A stretch of 60,966 bases of DNA from Nocardiopsis sp. NRRL B-16309 (lineage in GTDB: Bacteria > Actinomycetota > Actinomycetes > Streptosporangiales > Streptosporangiaceae), in NCBI RefSeq assembly GCF_001279585.1, contig NZ_LGEC01000081.1, forward strand, positions 1 through 60,966, written 5' to 3'. Shown here in pieces: positions 49,192 through 58,170 of the stretch. The notes beneath the pieces are model-generated. The model ran no database searches. It was not told the origin of the DNA and saw nothing but the letters and a program-made list of their open reading frames with translations. How positions within the stretch are numbered: position 1 is the first letter of the stretch; each line of letters opens with the position of its first letter. A program made the position numbers and the translations under genes.

Positions 49192-51270
49192 CTCCAGCGC
49201 GCGGTCGGGGCGCTGCCAGTCCGCCCCGATGAGCTGCCCGATCCGCTCCAGGCGCTGCGCCACCGTGTTCACGTGGATGTGCAGGTCGTCCTTGGCGCGC
49301 GACAGGTTGCCCCCGGCCGCGAAGTAGGCCCCCAGCGTCTCCACGAGCAGCGTGCCCCGCTTGGCGTCGTACTCCAGCAGCGGCCCCAGCGTCGCCGACA
49401 CGAACCCCGGCACGTCCCGGTCCTGGCTCAGCAGCAGACCCGGGAACCCCAGGTCGTCGGTGGTGGCGACATCGCCGTCACGGCCCAGCGCCCGCAGGGT
49501 CTGCAGACAGCGCGACGCCTCCGCGAACGCCGACAGGAACGACCCAGGGCCGTCCGTGGGCCCCGCCAATCCGGCGGTCACCGGCCCGTTGGCCGCCGCC
49601 GACAGCTCGCCGACCACCCGGCGCCCCGCCTCGGCGGGATCCTCACCCGGCAGCGCCAGCACCAGGCGCCCCGACCGGTGCCCGGCCAGCCCGCCCGTCG
49701 TCTCGGCCACGTGCGTGGCCGCCGAGCGCAGGCGCGCCGGGTCCGCGCCGGGCGCCTCCGCCACCACCAGCACGTAGGGCGCGTCCAGGTCGGCGTGCAG
49801 GGGCGCGGCGCGCTGGCGCAGCGACTCCGGATCGCGCGCGGGGACCTCCAACAGCTCGTTGAGCAGGTCGCCGCGCACCCGGTGCTCGGTCTCGCTCACC
49901 GACCGGCGGATGAGCAGCAGCAGGGCCGTCACCATCGCGGCCCGCTCCAGGACCCGCTGGTCGGTCTCGTCCAGCACCGCGCCGTGCAGGACCAGGGTGC
50001 CCAGCGATTCGCTGCCCGCCGTCGCCGACGCCACCCACGCCTCCCCCACCTGCTCCGGCGGCCCCGCGTGCGCCGACTCCCCCACGGGTTCCGGCCGCCC
50101 CGAGTGCTCTGGTCCCCCCGCGTGCGCCTGCTGTCCCGCCTGCGCCTGTTGTCCCGCCTGCGCCGACCGTCCCGCGTGCCCGGACGGCCCCGCCTGTCCC
50201 GCCTGCCCCGACCGTCCCGCGCGGACCGCCCGTCCGCTGGACAGCGCGGTGCGCACCGCCTCGGCCAGCTCCTCCTCCGGCAGCGGGCCCGCCCCGCCGT
50301 GGTGGCGGTCCTCCACGACCGTGCCCTCGGGGGTGGCGCTCACCGACACGTCGGAGGTCTGGTCGTGGATCAGCACGGAACCGCCGAGCACCTCCGCGAT
50401 CGCCGCCGCCACCTCGCGCACGCCACCGCCGCGCAGCACCAGGTCGGCCAGCCGGTCGTGCGCCGCCGCCGACCGCTCCACCGACGCCGTGTGCCGTTGC
50501 AGCCGCTCGTTCACGGTGTGCAGCTCGTCCAGGGCCCTGCGGGTGTCGTCGATGAGGTTCGCGCTGTCGATCGCGATGGCCGCGTGCGTGGCCAGCGACG
50601 ACAGCAGCGCCACCTCCGAGTGGGCGAAGGGGCGCTCGCTGCGGTTGGCGGCGAACAGCACGCCCACGTCGCGGCCGTTCATCTTCAGCGGCACGCCCAG
50701 GATGGCGACTAGGCCCTCCTCGCGGACGGCGTGGTCGATGTTCTCGGTGTGCTCGAACCGGGGGTCGGCGAAGTAGTTCGCCGTCACGTAGGGCAGCGCC
50801 GTCGTCGCGACCAGACCGCCCAGCCCCTTGCCCGACGCCAGGCGCAGCCGCTGGAAGGACGCCGACACCGAACCCGACGTCACCCGCATGTAGGTGCCGC
50901 CCGCCTCCGGGTCGCTCAGCGTCAGATAGGAGACGTCGCAGTTGAGCAGGTGCCGCGCCCGCTCCACGATCGCCTGGAGCACCCGGTCCAGGCTGCGCAT
51001 GCCCGCCAGGTCGTTGGCGGTCTCGAACAGCGCGCTCAGCTCCGACTCCCGGCGCTGGCGGTCGCGCAGCACCGACCGCACCCGCAGGGCGGTCAGCTTC
51101 GCGTTCTCCAGGGCCGCCACCACGTCGGGGTCGGCGCCCTCCGCGCGCGCCCGCAGCACCGGGCGCTCGTACTCCACCGGTGGCGCGTCACGCAGCAGCA
51201 GGTCGAGGAAGAACGCCTGGTCCTCCGGATCGCCCTGCGGGGCGGGGGTCGTGTTCAGCTCGCGCTCCAT
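49117..51270 (-). CDS. GAF-domain PucR family regulator of the 3-hydroxybutyrate locus
   Basis: 717 residues. GAF sensor about 85-250 (LDRVLQAIVERARHLLNCDVSYLTLSD...KGLGGLVATTALPYVTANYFADPRF), a second sensor-like region, a Gly/Ala/Gln/His repeat of about 60 residues (AGRSGQAGQAGPSGHAGRSA...), a CdaR-like GGDEF-related domain, and the C-terminal PucR helix-turn-helix (YFAAGGNLSRAKDDLHIHVNTVAQRLERI). The ATG at 51270 lies inside the end of the upstream bdhA gene, with GGAGG directly against it, so the two are translationally coupled. Co-transcription with bdhA suggests it senses a PHB breakdown product or envelope state; that is inference. Confidence 0.9.
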   Translation of the reverse strand: MERELNTTPAPQGDPEDQAFFLDLLLRDAPPVEYERPVLRARAEGADPDVVAALENAKLTALRVRSVLRDRQRRESELSALFETANDLAGMRSLDRVLQAIVERARHLLNCDVSYLTLSDPEAGGTYMRVTSGSVSASFQRLRLASGKGLGGLVATTALPYVTANYFADPRFEHTENIDHAVREEGLVAILGVPLKMNGRDVGVLFAANRSERPFAHSEVALLSSLATHAAIAIDSANLIDDTRRALDELHTVNERLQRHTASVERSAAAHDRLADLVLRGGGVREVAAAIAEVLGGSVLIHDQTSDVSVSATPEGTVVEDRHHGGAGPLPEEELAEAVRTALSSGRAVRAGRSGQAGQAGPSGHAGRSAQAGQQAQAGQQAHAGGPEHSGRPEPVGESAHAGPPEQVGEAWVASATAGSESLGTLVLHGAVLDETDQRVLERAAMVTALLLLIRRSVSETEHRVRGDLLNELLEVPARDPESLRQRAAPLHADLDAPYVLVVAEAPGADPARLRSAATHVAETTGGLAGHRSGRLVLALPGEDPAEAGRRVVGELSAAANGPVTAGLAGPTDGPGSFLSAFAEASRCLQTLRALGRDGDVATTDDLGFPGLLLSQDRDVPGFVSATLGPLLEYDAKRGTLLVETLGAYFAAGGNLSRAKDDLHIHVNTVAQRLERIGQLIGADWQRPDRALELQLALHLHGLLGQGVDLLGEQGGG

Positions 51271-52088
51271 CCTCCGTCGACGGCCAGCGACGCACCGTTG
51301 ACGAACGACGCGTCGGCACTGCAAAGGTAGACCACCAGCTCGGCGACCTCCTCCGGCTCGATCAACCGCTTCATGGGGGTGCGGGCCAACAGGACCTCGG
51401 CCAGCACCTCGTCCTCGGGGACGCCGTGCGCCCGCGCCTGGTCGGCGATCTGCCGCTCCACCAGGGCGGTGCGCACATAGCCCGGGTTCACACAGTTGGA
51501 CGTGACCCCGTGCTCGGCGCCCTCCAGCGCGACCACCTTCGAGAAGCCCTCCAGCCCGTGCTTGGCGGTCACGTAGGCCGACTTGAACGGCGACGCCCGC
51601 AGCCCGTGCACGGAGGAGAGGTTGACGACGCGCCCCCACCCGCGCTCGTACATGTGCGGCAGGGCACCGCGGACCACGCGGAACGGCGCCTCGACCATCA
51701 GCCGGAGGATGAGGGAGAAGCGCTCGGGCGGGAAGTCCTGGACGGGGGCGACCGTCTGCACACCCGCGTTGTTGACCACGATGTCGGCGCCGCGTCCGGC
51801 CTCCTCGGCGGCGTCGAGGTCGGACAGGTCGATCTCCAGGGGCTCGCCGACGCCCTGGTCGGCCAGCGCGCGCAGCCCGGGTCCGTCGAGGTCGGCCAGC
51901 CGGACGTCGGCCCCCGCCGCGGCCAGGCGCAGCGCGCACGCCCGGCCGATCCCGCGCGCCGCCCCGGTGACCAGGGCGGTCCGTCCCGTCAGGTCGACCC
52001 GGGCGGTGCGCTGGGCGACCGAGGGGGAGGCGGCGGGCAGCGGGGGGATCCGGCCAGGCGCGCCCGGCGGGTACTCGTGCGTCGTCAT
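51255..52088 (-). CDS. bdhA: 3-hydroxybutyrate dehydrogenase
   Basis: 277-residue short-chain dehydrogenase oxidising 3-hydroxybutyrate to acetoacetate with NAD. TGAARGIGRACALRLA nucleotide loop after an extended N-terminus of about 30 residues, NNAG motif, catalytic Ser/Tyr/Lys in SSVHGLRASPFKSAYVTAKHG, and the family segment NPGYVRTALVERQIADQA. It shares an overlap with the PucR regulator downstream and is divergent from a secreted PHB depolymerase, so extracellular polymer is cut and its monomer oxidised by neighbouring genes. Confidence 0.9.
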   Translation of the reverse strand: MTTHEYPPGAPGRIPPLPAASPSVAQRTARVDLTGRTALVTGAARGIGRACALRLAAAGADVRLADLDGPGLRALADQGVGEPLEIDLSDLDAAEEAGRGADIVVNNAGVQTVAPVQDFPPERFSLILRLMVEAPFRVVRGALPHMYERGWGRVVNLSSVHGLRASPFKSAYVTAKHGLEGFSKVVALEGAEHGVTSNCVNPGYVRTALVERQIADQARAHGVPEDEVLAEVLLARTPMKRLIEPEEVAELVVYLCSADASFVNGASLAVDGGWSAS

Positions 52089-52328
52089 GCCTGAAAACTA
52101 GGCGGGCGTGCGCAGAGCGTGGATAGGCCGGGCCGACACACGGCACCGGCGACTCATGTGGACGAGGCCCATGTGCCCGGGCGCGGCTGTGGAGATCCCA
52201 CGCCCGACGCGTGAGTGACCAGGGTCTCACTGACATGTCGCCCACGTCACACGAGAACTAGTCTCCGGGCCACGGAGTTCGTCCGAAGCTCCCCCACGCC
52301 CTGTTCGGACCCACCCCCGGAGGCTCCC

Positions 52329-53582
52329 TTGCACCCCCCGACTCCGACCCCGCGACGGCTCGCCGTCGTCCTCACCGCCCTGGCCGCCGTCGTCGCCACG
52401 GTCGCGGCCGTCCTGCTCGCCGCCGCCCCACGGGCATCGGCCGCCGCGCTCACCCCCGTCACCTCGTTCGGTACCAACCCCGGCGACCTCGGCATGTACT
52501 CCTACGTCCCCGACGGGCTGCCCGACGGCGCGCCGCTCGTCGTCCTCCTGCACGGCTGCACGCAGAACGCGTCCGCCTACCACGCGAACTCCGGCTGGGC
52601 CGGCTACGCCGACAGCCACGGATTCGCACTCGTCTACGCCGAGCAGCGGTCGGCCAACAACGCCAACGCCTGCTTCAACTGGTTCCAGCCGGGTGACGTG
52701 GCCCGCGACTCCGGCGAGGCCCGGTCCGTGCGCTCCATGGTGGAGCACGCCGTGGCCGCCGAAGGGCTCGACGCCGACCGCGTCCACGTGTCCGGTCTCT
52801 CCGCGGGCGGCGCCATGGCGGGAGAACTCCTCGCCGCCTACCCCGACCTCTTCGCCGGCGGCGCCATCGTGGCGGGCATCCCGGTCGGCTGCGCCGACGG
52901 CATGGTCGACGCCTTCACCTGTATGAACCCGGGTAAGACGCAGTCGCCGGAGCAGTGGGGCGACGCCGTGCGGGCCAAGAACCCCGGGTGGAGCGGGCCC
53001 CTGCCGCGCGTGGCCGTGTGGCACGGCACCGCCGACACCACGGTCGCCCCGGCCAACGGCGCCGCGAGCGTGAGCCAGTGGACGAACGCGCACGGGCTGG
53101 ACGGCTCTCCCGACGCCACCGAGCAGCTGCCCGGCGGCACCACCGCCGACTACCACGGCGGAACGGCGGCCACGGCGGCCGTCGCCCACTTCCGGGTCTC
53201 CGGCATGGGGCACGGGACGCCTGTGGACCCCGGGCAGGGCTGTGGCACGGCCGGTGCCTACTTCCTGGACACCGTCTGCTCCACCGGGTACACCGTCGAC
53301 TTCTGGGGGCTCGGCGAGGTCACCGACCCCGGTCCGACCGGCGACCCGGACCCCACCGGGGACCCCGACCCCACGCCGGGTCCGACCGGGGACCCGGAGC
53401 CCGGTGAGTGCGTGAAGGCGAGCAACTACGACCACGTCCGCGGCGACCGGGCGGTCCAGCGCTCCGGCCTCACCTACGCGGTCGGGTCCGACGACCCCCT
53501 CGGCCTGTGGAACGTCTTCGTCACCACCGCGCTGACCGAGACCTCTCCCGGCTACTGGGAGCACACGCCCGGTGCCTGCTGA
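52329..53582 (+). CDS. Secreted PHB depolymerase-family esterase
   Basis: 417 residues. Sec signal peptide (about 1-37), then the type-2 depolymerase catalytic domain: HGCTQNASAYHANSGWAGYADSHGFALVYAEQ (oxyanion), GLSAGGAMAGELLA (nucleophile serine), HGTADTTV (acid), GMGHGTPVD (histidine). A Pro/Thr/Gly/Asp repeat linker leads to a C-terminal substrate-binding module of about 58 residues with two cysteines (CVKASNYDHVRGDRAV...LTETSPGYWEHTPGAC). The TTG at 52329 follows GGAGG by five bases; earlier in-frame starts lack a ribosome site. Degrades extracellular polyhydroxybutyrate or related polyesters. Confidence 0.9.
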   Translation: MHPPTPTPRRLAVVLTALAAVVATVAAVLLAAAPRASAAALTPVTSFGTNPGDLGMYSYVPDGLPDGAPLVVLLHGCTQNASAYHANSGWAGYADSHGFALVYAEQRSANNANACFNWFQPGDVARDSGEARSVRSMVEHAVAAEGLDADRVHVSGLSAGGAMAGELLAAYPDLFAGGAIVAGIPVGCADGMVDAFTCMNPGKTQSPEQWGDAVRAKNPGWSGPLPRVAVWHGTADTTVAPANGAASVSQWTNAHGLDGSPDATEQLPGGTTADYHGGTAATAAVAHFRVSGMGHGTPVDPGQGCGTAGAYFLDTVCSTGYTVDFWGLGEVTDPGPTGDPDPTGDPDPTPGPTGDPEPGECVKASNYDHVRGDRAVQRSGLTYAVGSDDPLGLWNVFVTTALTETSPGYWEHTPGAC

Positions 53583-53600
53583 CGGCGTCCGCGGCGGGTG

Positions 53601-53834
53601 TCAGATGCCGTTCCCGCCGCGGGCCAGCCGTCCGAAGTGGGCGACCGTCGCCCCCAGGGCGAAGTGCGCCGCCTGGTGCTCGGTCATCGGGACGAGCCCG
53701 GCCGGCACCTGGACGTGGAACGGGAACTCCTCGTCCGGGCGGATACGGAAATCGTCGATCACGCCCTGCGACAGCAGCATGGTGAGAGCCTCGCGCACCT
53801 GCCCGCTGCGGTTGTCCGACGCCCAGATCGTCAT
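53601..53834 (-). CDS. Small hypothetical protein
   Basis: 77 residues, no family recognised (TIWASDNRSGQVREALTMLLSQGVIDDFRIRPDEEFPFHVQVPAGLVPMTEHQAAHFALG). Compact alpha/beta pattern, no signal peptide. GGGGG precedes the ATG. It ends 19 bases from the convergent depolymerase. Confidence 0.6.
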   Translation of the reverse strand: MTIWASDNRSGQVREALTMLLSQGVIDDFRIRPDEEFPFHVQVPAGLVPMTEHQAAHFALGATVAHFGRLARGGNGI

Positions 53835-54045
53835 GCCCCCAACCTAGGGCATGTCCCGCCGCCGGACGGGGCATTCGACGCACCGGTCCGGACGGCCTCG
53901 TCGGCCGCCCGGCCCGGTGCGCGAGCGCGTGCGGGCGGACAGGTCCGCCCACACGCGGTGAGGACGGGCACGACCCCCGTGGCGCCCGTCTCCGCCGCCA
54001 TCGCGTCCGCCGCCCACCCCCGGTGGCGGTCGCCGCGACGGGGTC

Positions 54046-54531
54046 TCAGTCCTGGCCGGGCAGGCGGGCCTCACCGGCGAGCACGTTCTCGGTGAGGCGG
54101 CGCAGGGACAGCCGGGTGGCCTCGAACTCGTCCGCGGGCAGCGCGATGACCTCGCCCACCGCCTCGGGGACGCCCTCCGCGAGGGCCCGCAGCCGGACGC
54201 CCTCCTCGGTCAGGGTGACCCGGACCGAGCGCTCGTCCCCGGGATCGCGGTCCCGGTTGACCAGGCCCCTGGTCTCCAGCCGCTTGAGCAGAGGCGTGAG
54301 CGTGCCGTAGTCGAGCTGGAGGACCGCGCCGATGTCCTTGACCGGGCAGTCCCGCCGCTCCCAGAGGAGCATCATCACCAGATACTGGGGATAGGTGAGG
54401 TTCATCCGTTCCAGGAGCGGACGATAGAGGTTCGTGACGGCACGCGACGCGGCGTAGAGCGCGAAGCACATCTGCTCGTCGACGGGTGGGAGAGGGAAGT
54501 CTCCGCCGGGGTTGGGAGCTTGCTCGGACAT
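54046..54531 (-). CDS. MarR family regulator, OhrR-like
   Basis: 161 residues. MCFALYAASRAVTNLYRPLLERMNLTYPQYLVMMLLWE near the N-terminus is the OhrR/SarZ pattern, with the single reactive-type cysteine in helix 1 (Cys in QMCFALYA). The winged helix carries VKDIGAVLQLDYGTLTPLLKRLETRGLVNRDRDPGDERSVRVTLT. OhrR proteins sense organic hydroperoxides, but no ohr gene is adjacent. A near-perfect promoter places the transcript start at this ATG, so the message is leaderless; an ATG three codons upstream overlaps the -10. Confidence 0.9.
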   Translation of the reverse strand: MSEQAPNPGGDFPLPPVDEQMCFALYAASRAVTNLYRPLLERMNLTYPQYLVMMLLWERRDCPVKDIGAVLQLDYGTLTPLLKRLETRGLVNRDRDPGDERSVRVTLTEEGVRLRALAEGVPEAVGEVIALPADEFEATRLSLRRLTENVLAGEARLPGQD

Positions 54532-54538
54532 CGGGCAC

Positions 54539-54573
54539 ATCGTAGTAACCGAGTGGTCGATGTCAAAGACCAC
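54539..54573 (-). promoter_or_regulatory. Leaderless promoter and operator of the OhrR-like gene
   Basis: On the minus strand: -35 TTGACA (54561-54566), 16-base spacer, -10 TACGAT (54539-54544). Start of transcription is predicted at or beside the ATG at 54531. GTGGTC (54553-54558) and GACCAC (54568-54573) form a dyad over the -35, fitting self-repression. Confidence 0.75.
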
Positions 54574-54652
54574 AATTGCCTCGGGTGCGAGGAAACCCCG
54601 TAATCGCTCCCACCGGACCCCGCACGCACCAGGCACTTCGATCCGGTCGGGA

Positions 54653-54715
54653 CACACCAGGCACCTCGGCCACGCCGGGCACATGAGGCACACCAGATAC
54701 ACCAGCCACATCGGT
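54653..54715. repeat. Nine-base tandem repeat, seven copies
   Basis: Units CACACCAGG, CACCTCGGC, CACGCCGGG, CACATGAGG, CACACCAGA, TACACCAGC, CACATCGGT run without gaps. Looser CACACC(T/A)G units continue to about 54800. It lies between the OhrR-like gene and the acyl-CoA synthetase, without a gene of its own. Confidence 0.7.
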
Positions 54716-54832
54716 CCTGTCTGACACGCCGTTGCGCCTGACACACCTGATCCATCCCGCACACCAGGAATCTCGGTCCCACCGGACACACCTGATCCAC
54801 GGCCCACACCGATGCCGCCGCCCGATCGCCTC

Positions 54833-56479
54833 CTATCGCGGTGACGCGTCCGTCGGCAGCCGCCGCTTCACCACCTTGCCGGTCGCGTTGCGCGGAAGCT
54901 CGTCCAGCAGCACCACGTCACGCGGCACCGAGAAGCGCCCCAACTCCTGGCGGACGATGAGCCGGATCTCGTTCGGATCGACCTCCATCCCCTCGTAGGG
55001 CACCACGAACGCCGCGAACCGGTGCCCGAACTCCTCGTCCGGCACCCCCGTCACCACCACCTCGCGCACCGACGGCAGGGCCACGATCAGCTCCTCCACC
55101 GGCCGCGGGAACACGTTCTCCCCGCCCGAGATGATCATGTCGTCGTCCCGCCCGGCCACGTGCAACAGCCCCTCGCCGTCCACGTGGCCGCGGTCGCCGG
55201 TCGCCATCAGGCCGTGCGCGACGTCCCTGGTCCCGCCGTTCGTGTACCCCTCGAAGAGCATCTCGTTGCCGACGTGGATCGACCCCTCCGTCCCCGGCGG
55301 CACCTCCACCCCGTCCGAGTCCAGCACCGCCAGGTGCGTTCCCAGCGGCGGGCGGCCCGCCGTGGTCGGCGACCGCCGCATCTCCTCCGGGGTCGCGATG
55401 GTCGCCCACGACACCTCCGTCGAGCCGTACAGGTTGTAGAGCACGTCCCCGAACTCGTCCATGAACTCCGTGATGAGCTTCGGGCTCATCGCCGAACCGC
55501 TGCACGCCACCACCCGCAGCGACGACGTGTCGTAGGCGGCCCGCACCCGCGGTGGCAGGTCCATGATCCGGCGCAGCATCACCGGCACCGCGAACACCGC
55601 CGTGCACCGGTGCTCGGCCACCGCCCGCAGCACGTCCTCCGGGTCGAACTGGCGGCGCATGACCAGCGTCGCCCGCATCGACATGCCCAACTGCACCCCG
55701 GCCAGGCCCCAGGTGTGGAAGACCGGCGCCGCGACCAGGATCCGGTCCGAGGACCGCAACGGGATCCGGGACAGCACCGACGCCGCGTCCTGCGGACCCC
55801 TGGGCGTGGGGCGGCGCGCGCCCTTGGGCGTGCCCGTGGTGCCCGACGTCAGCACGATCAGCCGCCCCGGACGCTCCGGTGGCGCCGGTTCCGGCTCCGT
55901 GTCGGCGATCTCCCGGGCCCGCCACGGCACCCGCGGTCCCGGAACGGAGGCCTCGCCCCAGGCCGTGAACCGCGGGATCGGCGCGGCCACGTCCTCGTAC
56001 AGGTCCTCGAACTCGGCGTCGGCCACCAGGGCGGCCAGATCGTGTTCGGCCGCCGCGGCCGCCACCTGGGCGGGGGCCATGCCCGTGTTCAGCAGGACGC
56101 AGTCCGCGCCCAGGCGCCCGCACGCCGCCATCGTCTGCACGAACGCGCCGTGGTTGCGGCACAGCACGCCCACGCTCGCGCCCGGCCGCACCCCGGCCCG
56201 GTCCAGCTCCACGGCCAGCATCCGGGCGCGCAGGTTCATCTCACGGAAGGTCGTCGGCCCGTGGTCGTCGATGACCGACACCTGGTCCGGAACGCGTTCG
56301 TTCGCGGCCGCGTAGCCGCCCGCCACGGTCGCGCCCCAGGTCCGCAGGGCACGCAGCTGCCGCAGGATCCGGTCGGGCCGACCGGCGCTGAGGACCCCGG
56401 CCCTGACCAGGACGCGCACGGTCCCGAGGGTGCGGCGCAGGCGGGCGGGGGTCGACGGACGGCCGAGGTCTGGCGCCAT
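54833..56479 (-). CDS. AMP-binding acyl-CoA synthetase
   Basis: 548-residue ANL-superfamily enzyme that activates a fatty or other carboxylic acid to its CoA thioester through an acyl-AMP. P-loop LTSGTTGTPKGARR, YGSTEVSWA (A5 region), TGDRGHVDGEGLLHVAGRDDDMIISGGENVFP (A7/A8), and the catalytic lysine in NATGKVVKRRL at the C-terminus. The ATG has GGAG upstream. It stands alone; chain-length preference is not readable. Confidence 0.92.
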   Translation of the reverse strand: MAPDLGRPSTPARLRRTLGTVRVLVRAGVLSAGRPDRILRQLRALRTWGATVAGGYAAANERVPDQVSVIDDHGPTTFREMNLRARMLAVELDRAGVRPGASVGVLCRNHGAFVQTMAACGRLGADCVLLNTGMAPAQVAAAAAEHDLAALVADAEFEDLYEDVAAPIPRFTAWGEASVPGPRVPWRAREIADTEPEPAPPERPGRLIVLTSGTTGTPKGARRPTPRGPQDAASVLSRIPLRSSDRILVAAPVFHTWGLAGVQLGMSMRATLVMRRQFDPEDVLRAVAEHRCTAVFAVPVMLRRIMDLPPRVRAAYDTSSLRVVACSGSAMSPKLITEFMDEFGDVLYNLYGSTEVSWATIATPEEMRRSPTTAGRPPLGTHLAVLDSDGVEVPPGTEGSIHVGNEMLFEGYTNGGTRDVAHGLMATGDRGHVDGEGLLHVAGRDDDMIISGGENVFPRPVEELIVALPSVREVVVTGVPDEEFGHRFAAFVVPYEGMEVDPNEIRLIVRQELGRFSVPRDVVLLDELPRNATGKVVKRRLPTDASPR

Positions 56480-56676
56480 GATGTCTCCGGGGAGGACGGG
56501 GACAGGCGAAGCGCTCCGCGCCGTGTCGCGGAGCCCTCGCCTGGTCGCTCCGCGGAGTACTGCGACCGTAGGAGACGGCCGCACCCCCTGTCTTCCCCGG
56601 TGTGTGCGCCGTCATTCCCGCGTCGTTGTCACCCCGGTGAGTTCACCGATGGGGGCGGGACGCCGCCCCCATCGGC

Positions 56677-57420
56677 TCACAGGTCGAACTTCATCGGCTG
56701 CCCGCTCGGCTCGGGCATACCGCCCTCCGGCTCCAACGAGACGCCCACCTGCACCGGGGACCCCATGTCCTTCGACATCCCGGAGTGCAGGCCCTCCTCC
56801 GTGGGGGTGAGCATCCCGGCCGAGCGCATGTCGTCGTCCGGATCGACGTACCACATCTGGTAGGCCATGCCCTCCGGCGCGTGCGGGAGCCCCTCCACGA
56901 CGAACATCAGCGCGTCCATCTCGTAGGACGTGTAGGCCGTCGCACGCGCGCCCTCGCCCAGCGGACCCTCGTGGACGCTCGTGTCCGGAGCCGCCAGCAG
57001 CGCCTCGATCTGCGACGACTCCTGCCGCATGTCGTCCATGCTGCGTTCCATCGACACCAGGCCCGCCCCCAGGACGACGGCGACCAGGGCGCACGCGGCC
57101 GTCAGCAGCCAGGGCAGCCGACGGCGCCACCGGGTCGCGGACGACAGGTCGATGACCGTGCCGTCCGGTTCGGGGGCCTCCACCAGCGGCGCCTCCTGAC
57201 GCGTCCGCTCCGCGGCGGCCCGCACCCGCGTCCACACCGCCTCCGAGGGCCGGTCCGACTCCGCGTACGCCAGCCGCACGAGAGTCTCCCGGAACTCCAC
57301 GAGGTCGCGTCGGCAGTCCTCGCACTCGTCGAGGTGCCGCTCGGTGGCCACGGCCTCGTCCGGATCCAGGCCGTCCACGGCGTACCCGGCGATCAGCCCG
57401 TGCGCGCAGTTCTCGCTCAT
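56677..57420 (-). CDS. rskA: Anti-sigma-K factor RskA
   Basis: 247 residues. The cytoplasmic zinc-associated anti-sigma domain has H29-x3-C33-x2-C36, there is one membrane helix (about 101-121), and the extracellular RskA domain ends in VGVSLEPEGGMPEPSGQPM. It holds SigK at the membrane until released by regulated proteolysis. Its start overlaps the sigK stop (ATGA), giving balanced synthesis. Confidence 0.93.
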   Translation of the reverse strand: MSENCAHGLIAGYAVDGLDPDEAVATERHLDECEDCRRDLVEFRETLVRLAYAESDRPSEAVWTRVRAAAERTRQEAPLVEAPEPDGTVIDLSSATRWRRRLPWLLTAACALVAVVLGAGLVSMERSMDDMRQESSQIEALLAAPDTSVHEGPLGEGARATAYTSYEMDALMFVVEGLPHAPEGMAYQMWYVDPDDDMRSAGMLTPTEEGLHSGMSKDMGSPVQVGVSLEPEGGMPEPSGQPMKFDL

Positions 57421-58031
57421 ACGCTCACCCCCAGGCAGTCGCGCAACCGGATCAGACCGTCGCGCAGACGGCCCTTCACCGTGGTCAGCGGGACGTCGAG
57501 CAGGTCGGCGGCCTCACGCTGGGTGTAGCCCGTGTAGTAGGTCAGGCGCACGGCGTCGCGCTGCAACTCGGTCAGCCGCCGCAGACAGCGGCGCACCTTC
57601 TCCCGCTCCAGCCGGTGCTCCACCTGCTCCGAGACCCCGTCGGCCGGGGTCCGCTCCGGTTCGAGGCGACTCGCGGCCGAGACGCGCGCGGCCGCGGCCT
57701 CCTCCGATCGGACCCGGTCGACCGCCCTGCGGTGCGCGATCACCAGGACCCACGAGCGCACGCTCCCCCGTTCGGCGTCGAAGCGCGCACACTGGCGCCA
57801 CACCTCCAGGAACACCTCCTGGGTCACCTCCTCCGCCTGCGCCACGTCGAGCAGGACCCGCCGCACCACGCCGAACACGGGCCCGGACAGCTCCCGGTAG
57901 ACGCGCTCGAACGCCGCCAGGTCACCGACCGCCGCCTGCCGCAGAGGAGCGGCCAGGCCGTCCTCCGGGGGCGCGGTCCCGCGTTCGGCCCCGCCGTCCG
58001 CGGTGGCTCTGACGCCTCTCAACCGATCCAC
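57417..58031 (-). CDS. sigK: ECF sigma factor SigK
   Basis: 204 residues. Region 2 (FERVYRELSGPVFGVVRRVLLDVAQAEEVTQEVFLEVWRQCARFD) and region 4 (LRRLTELQRDAVRLTYYTGYTQREAADLLDVPLTTVKGRLRDGLIRLRDCL) are complete. The pairing with RskA identifies it as SigK. GTG start. Divergent from a sulfite-oxidase-family molybdoenzyme. In mycobacteria SigK controls secreted antigens under redox-sensitive anti-sigma control. Confidence 0.93.
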   Translation of the reverse strand: MDRLRGVRATADGGAERGTAPPEDGLAAPLRQAAVGDLAAFERVYRELSGPVFGVVRRVLLDVAQAEEVTQEVFLEVWRQCARFDAERGSVRSWVLVIAHRRAVDRVRSEEAAAARVSAASRLEPERTPADGVSEQVEHRLEREKVRRCLRRLTELQRDAVRLTYYTGYTQREAADLLDVPLTTVKGRLRDGLIRLRDCLGVSV

Positions 58032-58105
58032 TGCTCACCGACCCTCTCCCTCTGCCGTCACCGTCCATTCGGCGCCGACCGCCGCGGGGCGACGGGCACC
58101 CCCAC

Positions 58106-58133
58106 AGACGTTTATCCGTTCGTGACATGGATG
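58106..58133 (-). promoter_or_regulatory. Possible SigK-type promoter of sigK-rskA
   Basis: On the minus strand CCATCC (58128-58133), 16-base spacer, AACGTC (58106-58111). The -35 equals the mycobacterial SigK -35 as I recall it; the -10 does not match the recalled CCGAAT but has the CGTC core of many ECF promoters. It lies about 75 bases before sigK, fitting autoregulation. Confidence 0.45.
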
Positions 58134-58170
58134 GCGGTCTCCCTCCCATCATCGGCCCCGAACCCAGGGC

